In this document: one piece after another, positions 47,250-58,997 of the stretch
Layout: every line of letters starts with the position of its first letter
How positions within the stretch are numbered: the stretch's first letter is position 1
From: Lycium barbarum
Taxonomy: Eukaryota; Streptophyta; Magnoliopsida; Solanales; Solanaceae
Reading direction: 5' to 3'
Length of the DNA: 64,000 bases
Assembly (NCBI RefSeq): GCF_019175385.1
Contig: NC_083344.1
Location: 27,778,231-27,842,230, forward strand
Made by a program: the position numbers and the translations under genes
Notes under the pieces: model-generated
What the model saw: only the letters and a program-made list of their open reading frames with translations
Database searches by the model: none
What the model was told of the DNA's origin: nothing

Positions 47250-49363
47250 AGGTTGCGGGGCATTTAGGAACTGTTGACCTTCTTTCTGTCTTAGATCGTG
47301 CGATAGAGCCAAGTAATAAGGGATAAGATTTCCCTATATGAGCTATATGCATGACAAAAGAAAACGAGCAAGGCTGCGGAAGCTTATAAAGGTAAGTCCC
47401 GACGTAATTGTTCTGTTACCTGAACTGGAAGTATTGGATGGCGGGGATGTGCCATATAGTCGTACGTTCTGTGAGGCCTTGATGACATTGGCCGCATACA
47501 GTTTTTGAATAATAGGAACAGTAAAGAAGGTTCTGCCAGAACGGGTACGCCCCACAAGAAGAAGTATGGGAATGAAATACTGTGAATAGGTAATAAGTGA
47601 AATGCGTTGGTTCAGAAAGGTTATGGATTTGGGCGTGGCAACAAAGGTAAGGTCGCTACCATCGGGAATCTGGAAGCCCAAGACAGGAGGTAGCCATACA
47701 CACAGGCGGAAGATGAACATCGGGAACCAAAAGGGTAAAATCGTAATTGTAAAAGGAATGACGTGGTACGAAAGTGCCTCGGAGCCTGTGAAACCTCGAC
47801 TCGCTCCAGAACATGTAATAAAGGTCATGTGAAGAAGCGGACGCGAAAATATCGGCATTAAGGCACCGAATTTCAGCGAAGCTTTTGGGTTAAGCGTGCT
47901 CAGGTGGGGGCAATTCCATGATGGGTGACCCCCTGGGAAGTTTATAAGAAATTCTACACATTCTGACGTAAAAGACAAATGGAAAACTAGAATAGCCTAA
48001 GTGAAACTACGGTATATGAGATGATGGGAGACCATAAGAAGACGCGTGAAACGAGCCAGACTAGCTCAGTAAGAGCCTTGGAATTAGGCTAGGCCTGAAT
48101 AGCGTTTGGAAGTAATTTGTGGGCCAGTTGATAGTAAAAATACATATATGTATAAAGGTGTAGCTTGTCCCATATATGATTATATCGGTGGCATGCGAGC
48201 CCCAGCAACCGAAACGACGGGGAGAAGGATATTGATCACGGAAAGGTGCCAAAGTACGAGTGACAACAAGAATAAATGGTACAAGTGCGGCAAGTGAACT
48301 GTTATTACTTTACTATAGGTTGAGGTTGGAAATTCCAGTATAACGATACTCGGAAAAGAAAGAGAGTGTGAGCAAATGGAAGATAGGAAGCTTAAGTGTC
48401 GGAAAAGGGGAAAGTTAAGAAAACCTTAGTAAGTGAAACCCCCGCGAGAAATTAACGATAAAAGTACGAGACCATTAGGATGAAAATTCAAGTAGGCATG
48501 TGAGACGAGATAGAGTGAGGTAAAAGGAAACAAGAAGAAAAGTGGAGAGGTTGAGAGTTGATTTCAACAAGTAGGTCTAAGAGAATGGTGACCAGGGTAG
48601 AGGAATGTGAAGTAAGAGAAGGAATGCTCAGGATGGTGATGGTGTTAAGGTGAAAGATCTGAAAAAGGACAAGTATGTAGCTTTAATAATGTGCTTAGAG
48701 GTTTAAGAAAGTATCGGGACGCTTAAGAAATACGGACGCACAGCTACAACACGAACACGTAGTTAAGAAAGAATCACGAGCAAGAGAGCTAAGCAAGTGA
48801 AAGGACAAATAAAGGATAGAAAAGTATGGAAATGTGGACAAATGAGGACCCAAACAGAAAGTAAAAGAAAAGCTTAAGATAAGAAGTTTCCGATATGTTA
48901 GGCACAAAGCTGGAAAAGAGGTGGGAGATAAAGGTATAAGCGAAGACTTCATAAAGGACTATGAGCATATAAGGAACCCCTTATAGGGGGAAAGACCATA
49001 TTGGGCTTACAAGGAATGACGATAAACGAAACGAGCACCAACACATAAAGTCAAAGACAAGTGTACCTGTATTGAGAAATAAGAAAAGAGACTAAAGAAG
49101 AGTTGTAGTAAGAGTCTAAAGGTGTGGCTTTTGCTAAGATATGGTCACGAGACAGTTACAGGAAAGAGATGATCTGAGAAAGACAAGGATAATACGTTGG
49201 CCCAACAAAGTAGAAAACCCACGACACGGGAAGAAGATTCATGTAAAAACCGAGAAGTTCGATTATAAAAGGAGTGAGGTAAAGGATAATGAGTAAGCAT
49301 GAAGGAAAGGACGACTACAAAGGGATCCTCCCGAAATATTATGACACCCCATAAGACCAGTTG
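47250..49363 (+). other. Element C non-coding internal region
   Basis: No gag or pol homology is visible. It keeps the leader motif TCTTAGATCGTGCGATAGAG (47292-47311) seen in A, B and G, and the 5S-like segment (47839-47942). From about 48300 to 49330 the sense strand is strongly purine-rich with few open frames. The 211-codon frame on the minus strand (47343-47978) is antisense to the element and has no recognisable domain. Confidence 0.7.
47839..47942 (+). ncRNA. 5S rRNA-derived segment in element C
   Basis: Compared with plant 5S rRNA from memory: GGACGCGA at 47839 against GGATGCGA, ATCGGCATTAAGGCACCGA against ACCAGCACTAATGCACCGG, GGTTAAGCGTGCT (47888-47900) against AGTTAAGCGTGCT, and GATGGGTGACCCCCTGGGAA (47920-47939) against GATGGGTGACCTCCTGGGAA. 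Order and spacing fit the 5S gene. Box A and box C, bound by TFIIIA in the host gene, are the best conserved. It is in sense orientation, about 670 bases from the primer site. The 3' end no longer matches, so a mature 5S fold is unlikely. Confidence 0.87.
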
Positions 49364-49400
49364 AACATTCGAGGACGAATGTTCTAAAGGGGGGGGAGGA
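49364..49400 (+). promoter_or_regulatory. Element C hairpin and polypurine tract
   Basis: AACATTCGAGGACGAATGTT (49364-49383) is a perfect 8-bp stem with an AGGA loop. AAAGGGGGGGGAGGA (49386-49400) directly precedes the 3' LTR. Confidence 0.88.
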
Positions 49401-52400
49401 TGTTATATCCCGTATTTCATACGTTCGGATGTTCCAAGGTAGTCGTGGCAAGTTAAGGGTAAGGCTATTTTCAAAAATTATGTTAATGTACAAGTTGGTT
49501 ATAAATATCAATTATGGCATTACTAGAATGGGAATGTTGAGAAAGGTCGAGGGTAAGAAGGAAAAATTCACAAAATGGCTTGTGGTAATGTTGCGGAAGG
49601 CTAGGGGCAAGACGGTAATATTGAGAAAAGTCGAGGGGCAAAACGGGAATTTCACAAAGTCTTGAAAATTCATAAAAAAATTCCCATATTGGTTGTGTGG
49701 CATAAGTATATGCCCACATTGCTTTGGGGGCTAAAGTGTGCCAAGGAAAACATTTGGTCTTCTTTGACCAAGTGAGAACTTAAGAAAAGAAAGGAAAAAT
49801 CAAGAAAATTGGAGAATCTTATAGAGAGGGGCATGTGCCCCTCACATGTTTGGAAATATAAGTATATATATATGAAGTCTTCTTCTAATTCAAGACAAAA
49901 GGAGAAGAACAAAACAAAAAAAAAAAGATGAAGAGAGTGAAGGTGAGAGTTTCGGCCAACCATGGAAAAATTTGGCCATGAGAAATCTTGTTCCAAATTT
50001 TTTTTTCTTGTGGTATTCCCACTAATTCAAGAGTCCTCTACAACGTGGCATAATCGTTTTAGAAGATAAGTTACCCGTTTCATCGTTCCCGCATTCGAGG
50101 CAAGTTGAGAAGTTGAAGAAGAAAGGTGAGTTTTAATCTTGTTTTATGTGTTATAAAGGGTTTATATGTGTTGTAGTATGCTAAGATGGAAGAAATTCAT
50201 GATAGAAAGCAAGTTGGAGTTATGGCCGTGTGTATGTTTCTTTGGTGTAAGTATGATAAACAAATTTTACTTAATGTTATTTAATTGTGGTATATGTTGT
50301 GGAGTTTGAAAATGAATGAAGTTCATGACAATATGGATGTTGGGGTGTTGGCCGAAAATGGGCTGCTTTGTATGTTAGGTAATGGCCTAATTTTATTTAG
50401 TGTTGGTTGATATGGTTATGAGCGTTTTGAACATGTCGTAATGTGTTAAAATGGATGAAATGCATGAAGTTATGTGTGTTAATGTGTTGGCCGAATGGTG
50501 GCTGCTTGTGTGAAAGAAATGGACTGATTTTATTTGGTATGAATTGGTTGTCGTATTGTGAACACCATGGTGAAACATGAAGGTTTAATGACTCATGTCG
50601 AAGTTGTAGTGCTGTGGGCGGTTTTGAACGATAATATGATTCCAATATGTTCTCTCATATTTATGAAGATAATGTGGTAATGTATGGAATTGTTGACATA
50701 GTTTATGAATTGGAAAGAAAGAAAGGCATTGTTATCGTATTCATTAAGTTGGAAGGTTTCGGGTAAGGTTGGGTGTTGGTTTGGACGTTTTGAATTACTT
50801 GTCGATATTGTTGTTATGATTGTTAGTATTGTTGTTGGTTTGGCCGGGTCAAATTCCCGGATTGTTGTTGTTGATTTGGGGCCGAGCCGTATTCTCGGGG
50901 TTGGTACATTTACAGGGGAAATGCTGCCGTAATTTCGGCAGACAAAGTGTTACTTTAAAGAATTAACTTCTAAAGGCTCTAATCAAGTTTTGGAAAACAT
51001 GACCAATTTATATATTTTGGCGGATTTGGAACGTGAAATTGGAGTTGCATAAGGAGCGGAAAAGGTATGTAAGGCTTCACCCTTCTTTCTATGGCATGTC
51101 TTAGATGGAATATGTTGGATGTGAGCCTCAGGAATAACTCTACCTTCCGAAACCCGCGCCTAAAGTTTCCTTTTTTTCAATCAGTAGAATTGAACTAAAA
51201 AGTGTGCAAAATGTTGGAAGAATTTCCTAAACCTCGAGAACTCGCATAAATAGGACCCGACTACCCTAAAACCCTCACAAGTAACGCCATGACATGTAAC
51301 ATATGTAAATTTGGTGCGCCGCCTCATTTGATCCGAGGTGGGCCCACCGTTTCCCCGATTTACCTTATTGCTCCGCTTGACTTACTTTGAAGCTGAATCC
51401 AAAAGAAACCTTCGATCCTTATTCCATTACCAAATGACAAGTACTGTACGTATCCCAACGAGAATACTTCCAGGATGATAATGATAACGATGATGTCAGA
51501 AAAGAGAATATGCCTATGATAAGTACGACAAGAATGATTCCACGACTAAGAGTCTTGAGCTAAGAATCCAATGTTAATATGAAAGTGTTATACTAGTTCT
51601 TGAACCATAATTCTATTCCTTAGCTATGACACTAGTTTCTAAAAGACTTCAAAGCATATGAATTGACGGTTATAATGCCTATGATCTTATTCTATGTCTC
51701 CTCTTAAAGTTATCTTTCGTTGATATTCTCGCCTTATAATTATCGTTCCTTCAAGGTGAGACAAGTGACCCGAGTATTCCATAATGTAATCGGAGGATTT
51801 CGACCTTACGTCACTCTGATGGACACATGATTTTCTTTGGGCTCTCATGCATGCCAATTGTATGACATATGTGTATGAATGTGAATATGTATATGTATAT
51901 GTATATGGGGAAAAGGGGAAGGGCCACTGTTATATCACCACCTGATTCTGCTGGATTTCATCCCGGACGCGGGATATGGGAGAGCCGGATACGGCGTCTG
52001 TATATGCGATATATATATAATATGTTGGGACACTGTTGGGGAGGGGGGTGGGAGAGCCGATGTACTCGGCGTCTTTGACTGTAAATAAAGGACACCGTTT
52101 CCTGAAATGTTCTGTTTTCTGTATATGTAAATAAGAAGCACCGTTTTTCTGAAAAAGAAACTAAGCATGCATGGCATCCCCAGAAAGGCATTCATATGTG
52201 CAGGTTACATTTGTCCCAGGATAAGCTCCATATGTCTATTCCGTTATTATTCATACTGTATATTCCCTTATTATGTTACTATTCATGCTTTACATACTCA
52301 GTACATTACTCTTACTGACCCCTCTTCTTCGGGGGCTGCGTTCATGCCGCGCAGGTACACCAGATGAGCCACAGTTATCATAGAAGATGTTCCAGCGGAG

Positions 52401-52725
52401 TTGGCAGGCTCCACTTGTTCAGGAATGCTGCCGAGTCAGAGTATCTGAGCCATGATGTTTGTTTGATGTTAGAGACTTTGCAGGCAGAGTTGTGGGTATA
52501 GAGTGTAGATAATATGCTATATCATAAAGTCCATGTGATTGCAGATTCTGTTTGACTTGAGTACGATGGAAAAAAAAATCTCTTGAAAGTTTTACTATGT
52601 TTTCCATTTTTTTATTGATATAAGAGTCTAAGGAAGTTAAGTATGTAACAAGAGTTAGCGGGTTCGCTCGGTTCCAGATATGGGGTCGGGTGCCCATCAC
52701 ACCCTAGTAAAGTCGGGGTGTGACA
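49401..52725 (+). repeat. Element C 3' LTR (3325 bp)
   Basis: It is uninterrupted and so shows the pre-insertion site for element B near 50758-50768. It carries the roughly 100-bp segment missing from the 5' copy (about 50546-50660), paired hairpins (52293-52358), and ends GTGTGACA before TAAAT. Confidence 0.95.
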
Positions 52726-52840
52726 TAAATGCCCTACAACTTCCTGTTTATAGGTATGGCATGCTTCACACCCATAAACAAGACTGTACTGGACACGGCT
52801 CATAGACAAATCCTAGGACAAACTGCTCTGATACCACTTT
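52726..52840 (-). promoter_or_regulatory. Element D leader: primer binding site and kissing-loop hairpin
   Basis: On the minus strand TGGTATCAGAGC lies at 52836-52825, four bases from the LTR. The hairpin (52743-52782) has a 16-bp stem that is complete only when A-C and C-A oppositions are read as U-G and G-U in minus-strand RNA. The loop is AA plus GCATGC (52759-52764). Confidence 0.82.
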
Positions 52841-52982
52841 TGTCATAACCCAATCGGAGGGTCATGGCGAGCACTCGGAGCTAGCCTACCGAGTACCTCA
52901 AAACATACATCTCCTAATCATGTCTAAGTGGGCCATGAAACTAACTCATAAACATTGTAACTAAAAGGGGCACATGCCCTGA

Positions 52983-52984
<2 letters not shown>

Positions 52985-53052
<68 letters not shown>
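52985..53052. repeat. (AT)n microsatellite in D LTR
   Basis: An uninterrupted AT dinucleotide run of about 68 bp. A second, shorter one is at 53567-53599. Confidence 0.97.
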
Positions 53053-53056
<4 letters not shown>

Positions 53057-53565
53057 GTACATCGTCAACTGTGCCCATTTATAAGCCGACAAGTCTATCA
53101 TAGGATATAACAAAATATAGACCAAAGTGGTCATAAGACATCTAACTATACACATCTGTCTATGAGCCTCTACATAGAATGCATAACATAATAAGGATGG
53201 GACAAGACCCCACCATGCCCATATATACACAAAATAATCATACCACACTGAGCTGCAACTCCGGAACAAGTGGAGTGCTCCTATACTAATGCTAAAATGG
53301 CCGCCTAAGGATATGTACCGTCTCCCGATCTACCTGCGGGCATGAACGCATCATCCACAAACAAAAGGAGGTCAGTACAGACAAAGTACTGAGTATGTAA
53401 GGCATAGGAGCATTATAAATAAGATATAAGAAACTGTAAGGTAAGTGAATGCAACCTGTATGTCTGAACATTCCTTGTGAATGAATCATGTATATAAATA
53501 CTATGCATCTGAACTGCCTCTGAGGGCTAATTATATGAATAAATGTTGTGCAAGTGTGCATGAGG

Positions 53566-53601
<36 letters not shown>

Positions 53602-53872
53602 AGCCAATGTGGCATCCATCGTATCATATCGGTCGTTGTCATCATCATATGACCAGGTGATCAGGTGGTGGTGCGTATATAACGCCGTCACCTTCCCCCG
53701 TACCCCATACATATAGACATATATAATACATAATATACGCGTATATAGTGTCTAGGTGTCTCAGTTTTGTATATGCACGTGTAAATATATATGCAATGCA
53801 GTGCGTAAAACATGATAGGAATACAAGCAACTCTAAAGATTATACTGAATCTGAAGGAAGGTTTTCTGAAGA

Positions 53873-53997
53873 TACATTGTGGAACACGAATCAAAGAGTC
53901 ATCCCTAACTCTATACATTATGGAACATAAATCAAAGAGTCATCCCTAATTTTATACATTGTGGAACACCAATCAAAGAGTCATCCCTAACTTTAAG
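53873..53997. repeat. About 49-bp tandem repeat in D LTR, 3 copies
   Basis: Units share ATCAAAGAGTCATCCCTAA and ATACATT(A/G)TGGAACA. Confidence 0.9.
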
Positions 53998-55097
53998 AGT
54001 GGAGTCATTATGGATTAACGTTACGTGTACGTTCGGTTCACAAGATTCATCCCAAGAAAAGAAAATAATTAGACTTACATACCTTGCTGCTCACTTAGCT
54101 ACTCCAAATATATCTTCCGAGCTCGAAAGTATACAATCAAGATGGTTCACATAGTAATTAGGCTAGGGATATACTAATAATCCAATTAAATTAGTTTCTT
54201 GAGTTAACGGAATTTGGGCAATATTTCTCCTATAATCTCAACTACCATCAAGCTACAAATCAAGCCCAAACATCAACAACAACAACAATAACGACATAAT
54301 CAATAACTACAAGTCAAAACATAAGCAAATCCATCCCAAACTCCCTTTCAAATTTCATTCATAGTCTACAAAACAATACTTAATGACTTTCCCTACCATA
54401 ATTTCCTTCACCTTTATGACATACCAACCTCTAAATCAACTCAATATAAGTAATAAAAGGAAGATCATACCTTATAGTTGAAGAACTTCAACTCACAAAA
54501 TCTTGTTTTTAAACCAAATCCACCACAACTTCAACTAAAAGCAAGGACCATCATCTTCCATGAACTAGTTTAGGGTTATAAAGCTTGATTTCCACTTGAA
54601 TTAGCTTAGGCGGTATATGAATGGGTAGAGATGGTAGAGAGAGATTGAAAAATCTATAAAAATCTGGTTTCTGAGTTAAAATAATGACCCAAGGTCATGA
54701 CCCTTTTAATTTATAAAAGAGGGAAATTTTCCATCGCTTGCACTTCGACGACAAGCTCGACGGTGCCGTCTTTGTTCGACAGTCCATCTTGTTAAGCTGT
54801 CGTTGTGCAGCCATGTTCAAAGGCTAAGGTGGTTTGACAGTGGTGACTTGACGGTCTGTCCTTCTACTTGACGGTCCAACATTCTGCACGTCGAGTTCCA
54901 CAGCCCTCAAACTTGATTCGATTCAATTTGTTTAACCTCTAATCCTTTTGTAACTTATAACTCATGAGCTTAAATCTTTGTATACATAAAATATCCTACT
55001 CAACATTGTCGTAAGCTCAAAGACAAATCATAGGACTCAAGACCAATGCGACTAGTACCCCAGGAATTATAACGTAACAAAAATGAAAGGCGTAACA

Positions 55098-57247
55098 TAT
55101 TTGATTTGCAGTATTTTGCTATAAGATGTACTTAAGATGAAACTAGTTGATAAAGACGAACATAGCTCTTCACGAGAGAAAAATGATTCATAAGATTAGA
55201 ATATAAGTTCAGAAGGCATTCCAAGAAGATCCATAGAACAGTACACGCAAGTATTCATATCATATTTGTTAGCTAGAGGTTCAGTTACACCTCTCTTTCT
55301 CTAGATGAGTTTCAAGAAGTAGATTATTACGGGCCTCCATCTGAGTATAGTCGGTCCTCCCATATGATTCTAGTTGTATCCGATTATGCTTCCCTAATTA
55401 CGTAGGACAGTATGTGTAAAGTTTTAGATTGTAATTGTCGTTGTTACCATAAAGTATCATCCGGTGTTCCTTTTCTATTTGAGATCCTAGAAGTAAAGTA
55501 TTGTGAGTTTCTCGTATGTATTTAGAAGTTCTTCTGTGTGACATCAGTTGTCTGGTGATAAGTCTTATTAGTTGTTCTTTCTCTATATGTGCTCCAGAGA
55601 GCCAAGCATTACAAGTCCTCTATTTCCCTACAATTGCCTCATCTTGAGATATCAATTGTATAGTATCGAGTCCTCATACAGTTATACAAAACTCACTTGT
55701 TTAGTCAGAATGTCATATCCCATTACTTGAGTGATTCATAAGTTGTATATCTAATAAGAGAACTTACCTCATAATTTATAATCTTATAAGCATTGTATGC
55801 AAAGGCTACGTCCCATTCTTTCACTGGCATGAATCCATAGCGAAAGAGTCAGACGAATGGTATAAGAGAAGTGTATATCGTATAGTCCTTTTATTCATAC
55901 GTGTTTCACTTCCTGTATGTTATATTTAGTCTCGTTGAGGGAGATCATACTTACTCTAAACTTATTCCATGTTTATAGAGAGGTAAAGAGAGACTATATT
56001 TTTACTATTGTACGTTTCGACCATATACATGATAAATAGAGTTATATATATATTGATGCCTTGCTTATCGACTAGTGAGAGATGTTATATGCCCGACCTA
56101 TATGGTCAGAGAGAGTATCCTTATGCCCAGCCTATATGGTCGTAGAGAGTACCCTTACGCCCGGCCAATACGGTCGGAGAGAGTATCCTTATGCCCGGTA
56201 TATACAACCAGAGAGAGTATCCTTATACCTGGCCTTATGGATGGATAGATACACCGAGCCTTATATAGCCGGACAGAGATATACAGAAATACACCGAGCC
56301 CTATATGTGGTCGGCTAGCTATACTAGTATACTATTTATGAGTTGGGTCAAAGCATGTAAGTATACCTTCAGAGTGTCCTTGATTCTCATTTGTTTCTTT
56401 ATTTCAGTATTATTTATATTGTGTGAGTCGAAAATAGGTGAATACAGCTACAGATCCTTGCCTACGGGCTATACAGATATTACATTTATATTGTTTGTAT
56501 TATTCCATTTGGCCTAGTATGGCATACATGTTCTACAAAAAGTAAATAAATAATCTAATGAACAATTATCCCAAGTATTATAGTGAACGATCCCTGAACG
56601 TCGCTCCACATAGTGACTTAAAGATATCATTAGAAAGATCCAAAAGAAAGTTCAGAAAGACAAAAGTACAGTAAGTCTCTGTATAAGTTCCGTTAATATT
56701 TTTCCGAGCTTGTAGATATATTTAATTGATTTCCTTCAATTGATTCACTTATGAGCTTTAGTTATTGTATATGACCTATGTCTGCCTTATGTACTTGGTA
56801 CAATCTTTCTGTACTGACGTCCCTTGGTCGGGGTCGTTGCATTTGTTATGTTTCACATTGCAAGGTCAGATATACAGGATGGCAAGCATTCTTTCTAGAT
56901 GATACAGATGATCAGTGAGATGGTGTAAGCTTTACTTCCCTCTGAAGTTGAGTCAGGTCTAGTAGTCTTGTTGATGTTAGAGATTATGAGTAGGTCGGGG
57001 CCCTGTCCTGACAGTTGTATCAGATGTCTAGTTGTAGGTACCCGTAGAGGCTTCATAGACAGCGTTAGTGGGTTTGTTTGTATTCAGTTGTACATCAGTT
57101 GCATACCATGTGTCAGGGGCCACATTTATATACAAAAATCATTTACAATTATCATTTGTTTTTCAAGTTACGTCATACTTTCTGTTACAGGTTAATAGTA
57201 GTTGCATATAGAATAGGGGCTGTCCTATTCATGTTTGGGGTGTGACA
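55098..57247 (+). mobile_element. LTR N, 3' part, host of element D
   Basis: It is plus-strand LTR sequence that begins where D ends and finishes TTTGGGGTGTGACA at 57247, with no primer binding site after it. It carries a tandem array (56083-56310), the paired-hairpin module (56793-56850) and the GGGGCCCTGTCCTGAC segment (56998-57013). The left part would lie beyond D, outside the window. The region 55100-56050 shows no genes. Confidence 0.72.
56083..56310 (+). repeat. About 35-bp tandem repeat in LTR N, about 6 copies
   Basis: Units read TATGCCCGRCCTATATGGTC then AGAGAGAGTAYCCT, diverging rightward. Pairs such as GGCC..GGTC give weak hairpins. Confidence 0.85.
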
Positions 57248-57576
57248 AGGGCCCTTTTTCTAACCATAGTACAGTTTTCACTCTTTAGAGGCTTGTAGAC
57301 GTATCATGTATGTCCAGTAGTGTCTGTATGGCGGCCTGCATAGTGATACTTATGTTATATATGACGGGATGATCCCGCTTTGTTTAAGTTGGTTGTTGTT
57401 TACAAAAATTTGAGTTTATCGCCTTATCGGCCTAAGTTACGATACAACGCTTATAGATTGGCTTAATTAGCCTAAGATATTCATTAAGACATAGGTTACA
57501 CGAGCTATAGATTGGTATGCTCGGCGTAGTGAGGCACCGAGTACTGGCCACACCTCCCCAGGTTTGGGGCGTGACA
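57248..57576 (+). repeat. Element M 5' LTR, 3' end
   Basis: It resumes in the middle of an LTR (GGGCCCTTTTT then TTTAGAGGCTTGTAGACG) and ends GGTTTGGGGCGTGACA. LTR N is inserted into it just upstream. Confidence 0.7.
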
Positions 57577-58997
57577 AACTTGGTACCAGATCCAGGTCTG
57601 TCCTAGGGAGTCTACAAGCCGTGTCTAGTAGAGTCTTGTTTATAAGTGTGTTGTACACCACATTATATAAACAGAAAGCTACAAAGCATTTAGGAGTTTG
57701 TTACCCTTCTTTCAAATCCAAATCGTTCTATAGAGCTGAGTGATAAGAGATTGAGTCAGGACTTATGTTTGCTAATAATACAAAGATGTTTGCAATTAGA
57801 AAGATTATAGCTACCCAGAGGACTAGTACAGCAGCAGGTAAGGGCACTAATAGAGAGAGTTCTTAATGGTGTAGCCCAGTTTAAGGCCCTATCAGATCGT
57901 TCATACTGGATGTGAAAATTTCCTGCATAAGACCCTAAGATGGGAATATCTAACACACCCAGTGAATAGCAGGTTATGAGAGGATTTGGAGGTAAAATTA
58001 TATGTTTCAACAAGCAAACGAAGCAAGGTAAAAAGGATACGAGGTACCCAGTCAGTGAAGATTATAAGTATTTACAATTCAGGTAGGGAAATATAAGCAT
58101 TGTGAGTCCCTTTCTAACTGTAATAGAGGTACACACAATTAGCTGCACCCATTTCAGTTATGTTTTATGAGAACTAGCAGATATAGCGTATGAGAAGGAC
58201 GGGATTTTAAGAATTAGCTGGGGTTAGAGTAACCCAGAACTGTGGATAGATTGTTAGCACTAGATGACATTCCCAAATAATATGGTGAACGTGATAACAG
58301 TTCCCCATATGAGGCGCCAAGGTGGTGTACTCTAGAACAGTACAGTCAGATATGACTACCAAAATGTTTGGAAAATTTATAAGCTAGCTGTTTAAATCCT
58401 AGAAGGGATAAGTACTAACCTAAGCATGGGTTCCGTCTCTAGTAAATAAAAATATTGGGTGACAAGAAGAACATAGTGGGACAAAGCAAGGGGACCTAAA
58501 AGCTATCGAGTGCCTTGTTGAAGTTTTCAGGATAACGAAAGAGACAGGAACATTAGTAAGAGGATAAGTGATGCGTTACGAGAAAAATATGATAAATTGA
58601 TGATAACAGTAAATAAGAATATGACAGGATGACAAAGTTCGTGGCCAAGTACAAGAGGAGACAAGAGAAGATGGATCTTGAGGTCATAAGAGAGTATAAG
58701 CCTTAAGGTTATCCCACATTTCAAGAAATCAATTGGAGACTCCAATAAGATTATCGGAAGGCTAAGTTAGATTTTCGGGGTAACAAAAATAAGTATGGGC
58801 TAGCAAATAAGAGAACTAAACAAGAATTAGGGACCCTGAGGATTTCAATATTACTTGATATCGAGAGAATTAAAGAGGCCTTGTTCCAGTAGATGTCGTT
58901 TAAATTACAAGAGACTTGTCCCAGTAATTATCTTAGACCGCTAGATCAGATGTGATTACCGTAACTGTAATATGGAAGTGTAAGACTGCAAGATTGT
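57577..58997 (+). mobile_element. Element M internal remnant with leader
   Basis: A diverged primer binding site TGGTACCAGATC (57581-57592) and a leader hairpin (57635-57675) follow. In the hairpin TTGTTTATAAGTGTG pairs with CACATTATATAAACA with one bulge, and the loop contains TGTACA. Beyond about 57720 the sequence is non-coding and I recognise nothing. It is cut by LTR L at 58998. Confidence 0.65.

Larger units (their letters stand above)
24078..52725 (+). mobile_element. Element C: large non-autonomous gypsy element, holding B and A
   Basis: Its 5' LTR is 24078-25329 plus 45164-47151, split by element B. The internal region is 47152-49400 and the 3' LTR 49401-52725. Without the nested elements C is about 8.8 kb. 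It has LTRs of about 3.3 kb, a primer binding site, a polypurine tract and a leader hairpin but no gag or pol homology. This makes it a LARD-type element (large retrotransposon derivative) dependent on proteins from another element. LTR divergence is about 1.8 percent by hand count. Confidence 0.93.
18432..55097 (-). mobile_element. Element D: old gypsy element split by F and C
   Basis: A minus-strand element whose pieces in this window are 18432-18639 and 21402-24077 (coding), 52726-52840 (leader and primer binding site) and 52841-55097 (5' LTR). Removal of element C rejoins the leader at the TAAAT duplication. The 3' half of D is left of the window beyond element E. It is inserted in LTR N on its right side (55098). 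Confidence 0.85.
52841..55097 (-). repeat. Element D 5' LTR (about 2257 bp)
   Basis: On the minus strand it starts TGTTACGCCTTTC and ends GGGTTATGACA. It contains AT microsatellites (52985-53052, 53567-53599), the paired-hairpin module (53335-53405), a three-copy repeat of about 49 bp (53873-53997) and the GGTATGTAAG motif (near 54075). Its right end is set by the TGTTACG terminus and by a switch to LTR N sequence. Confidence 0.82.

Noticed and set aside
47839..47942. Cassandra-type TRIM element as the source of the 5S segment
   Set aside because: Cassandra has short LTRs that contain the 5S region; here the LTRs are about 3 kb and the segment is internal, and no small LTR pair flanks it.
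55098..56050. Possible host gene in the long stretch between D and the N array
   Set aside because: No open frame of note, no domain words and no splice-gene pattern; the position fits an LTR interior.
57720..58997. Gag remnant in element M after its leader
   Set aside because: A start near 57764 resembles the gag position, but the translated words do not match gag of A, D or E and stops are frequent; left as unrecognised non-coding sequence.
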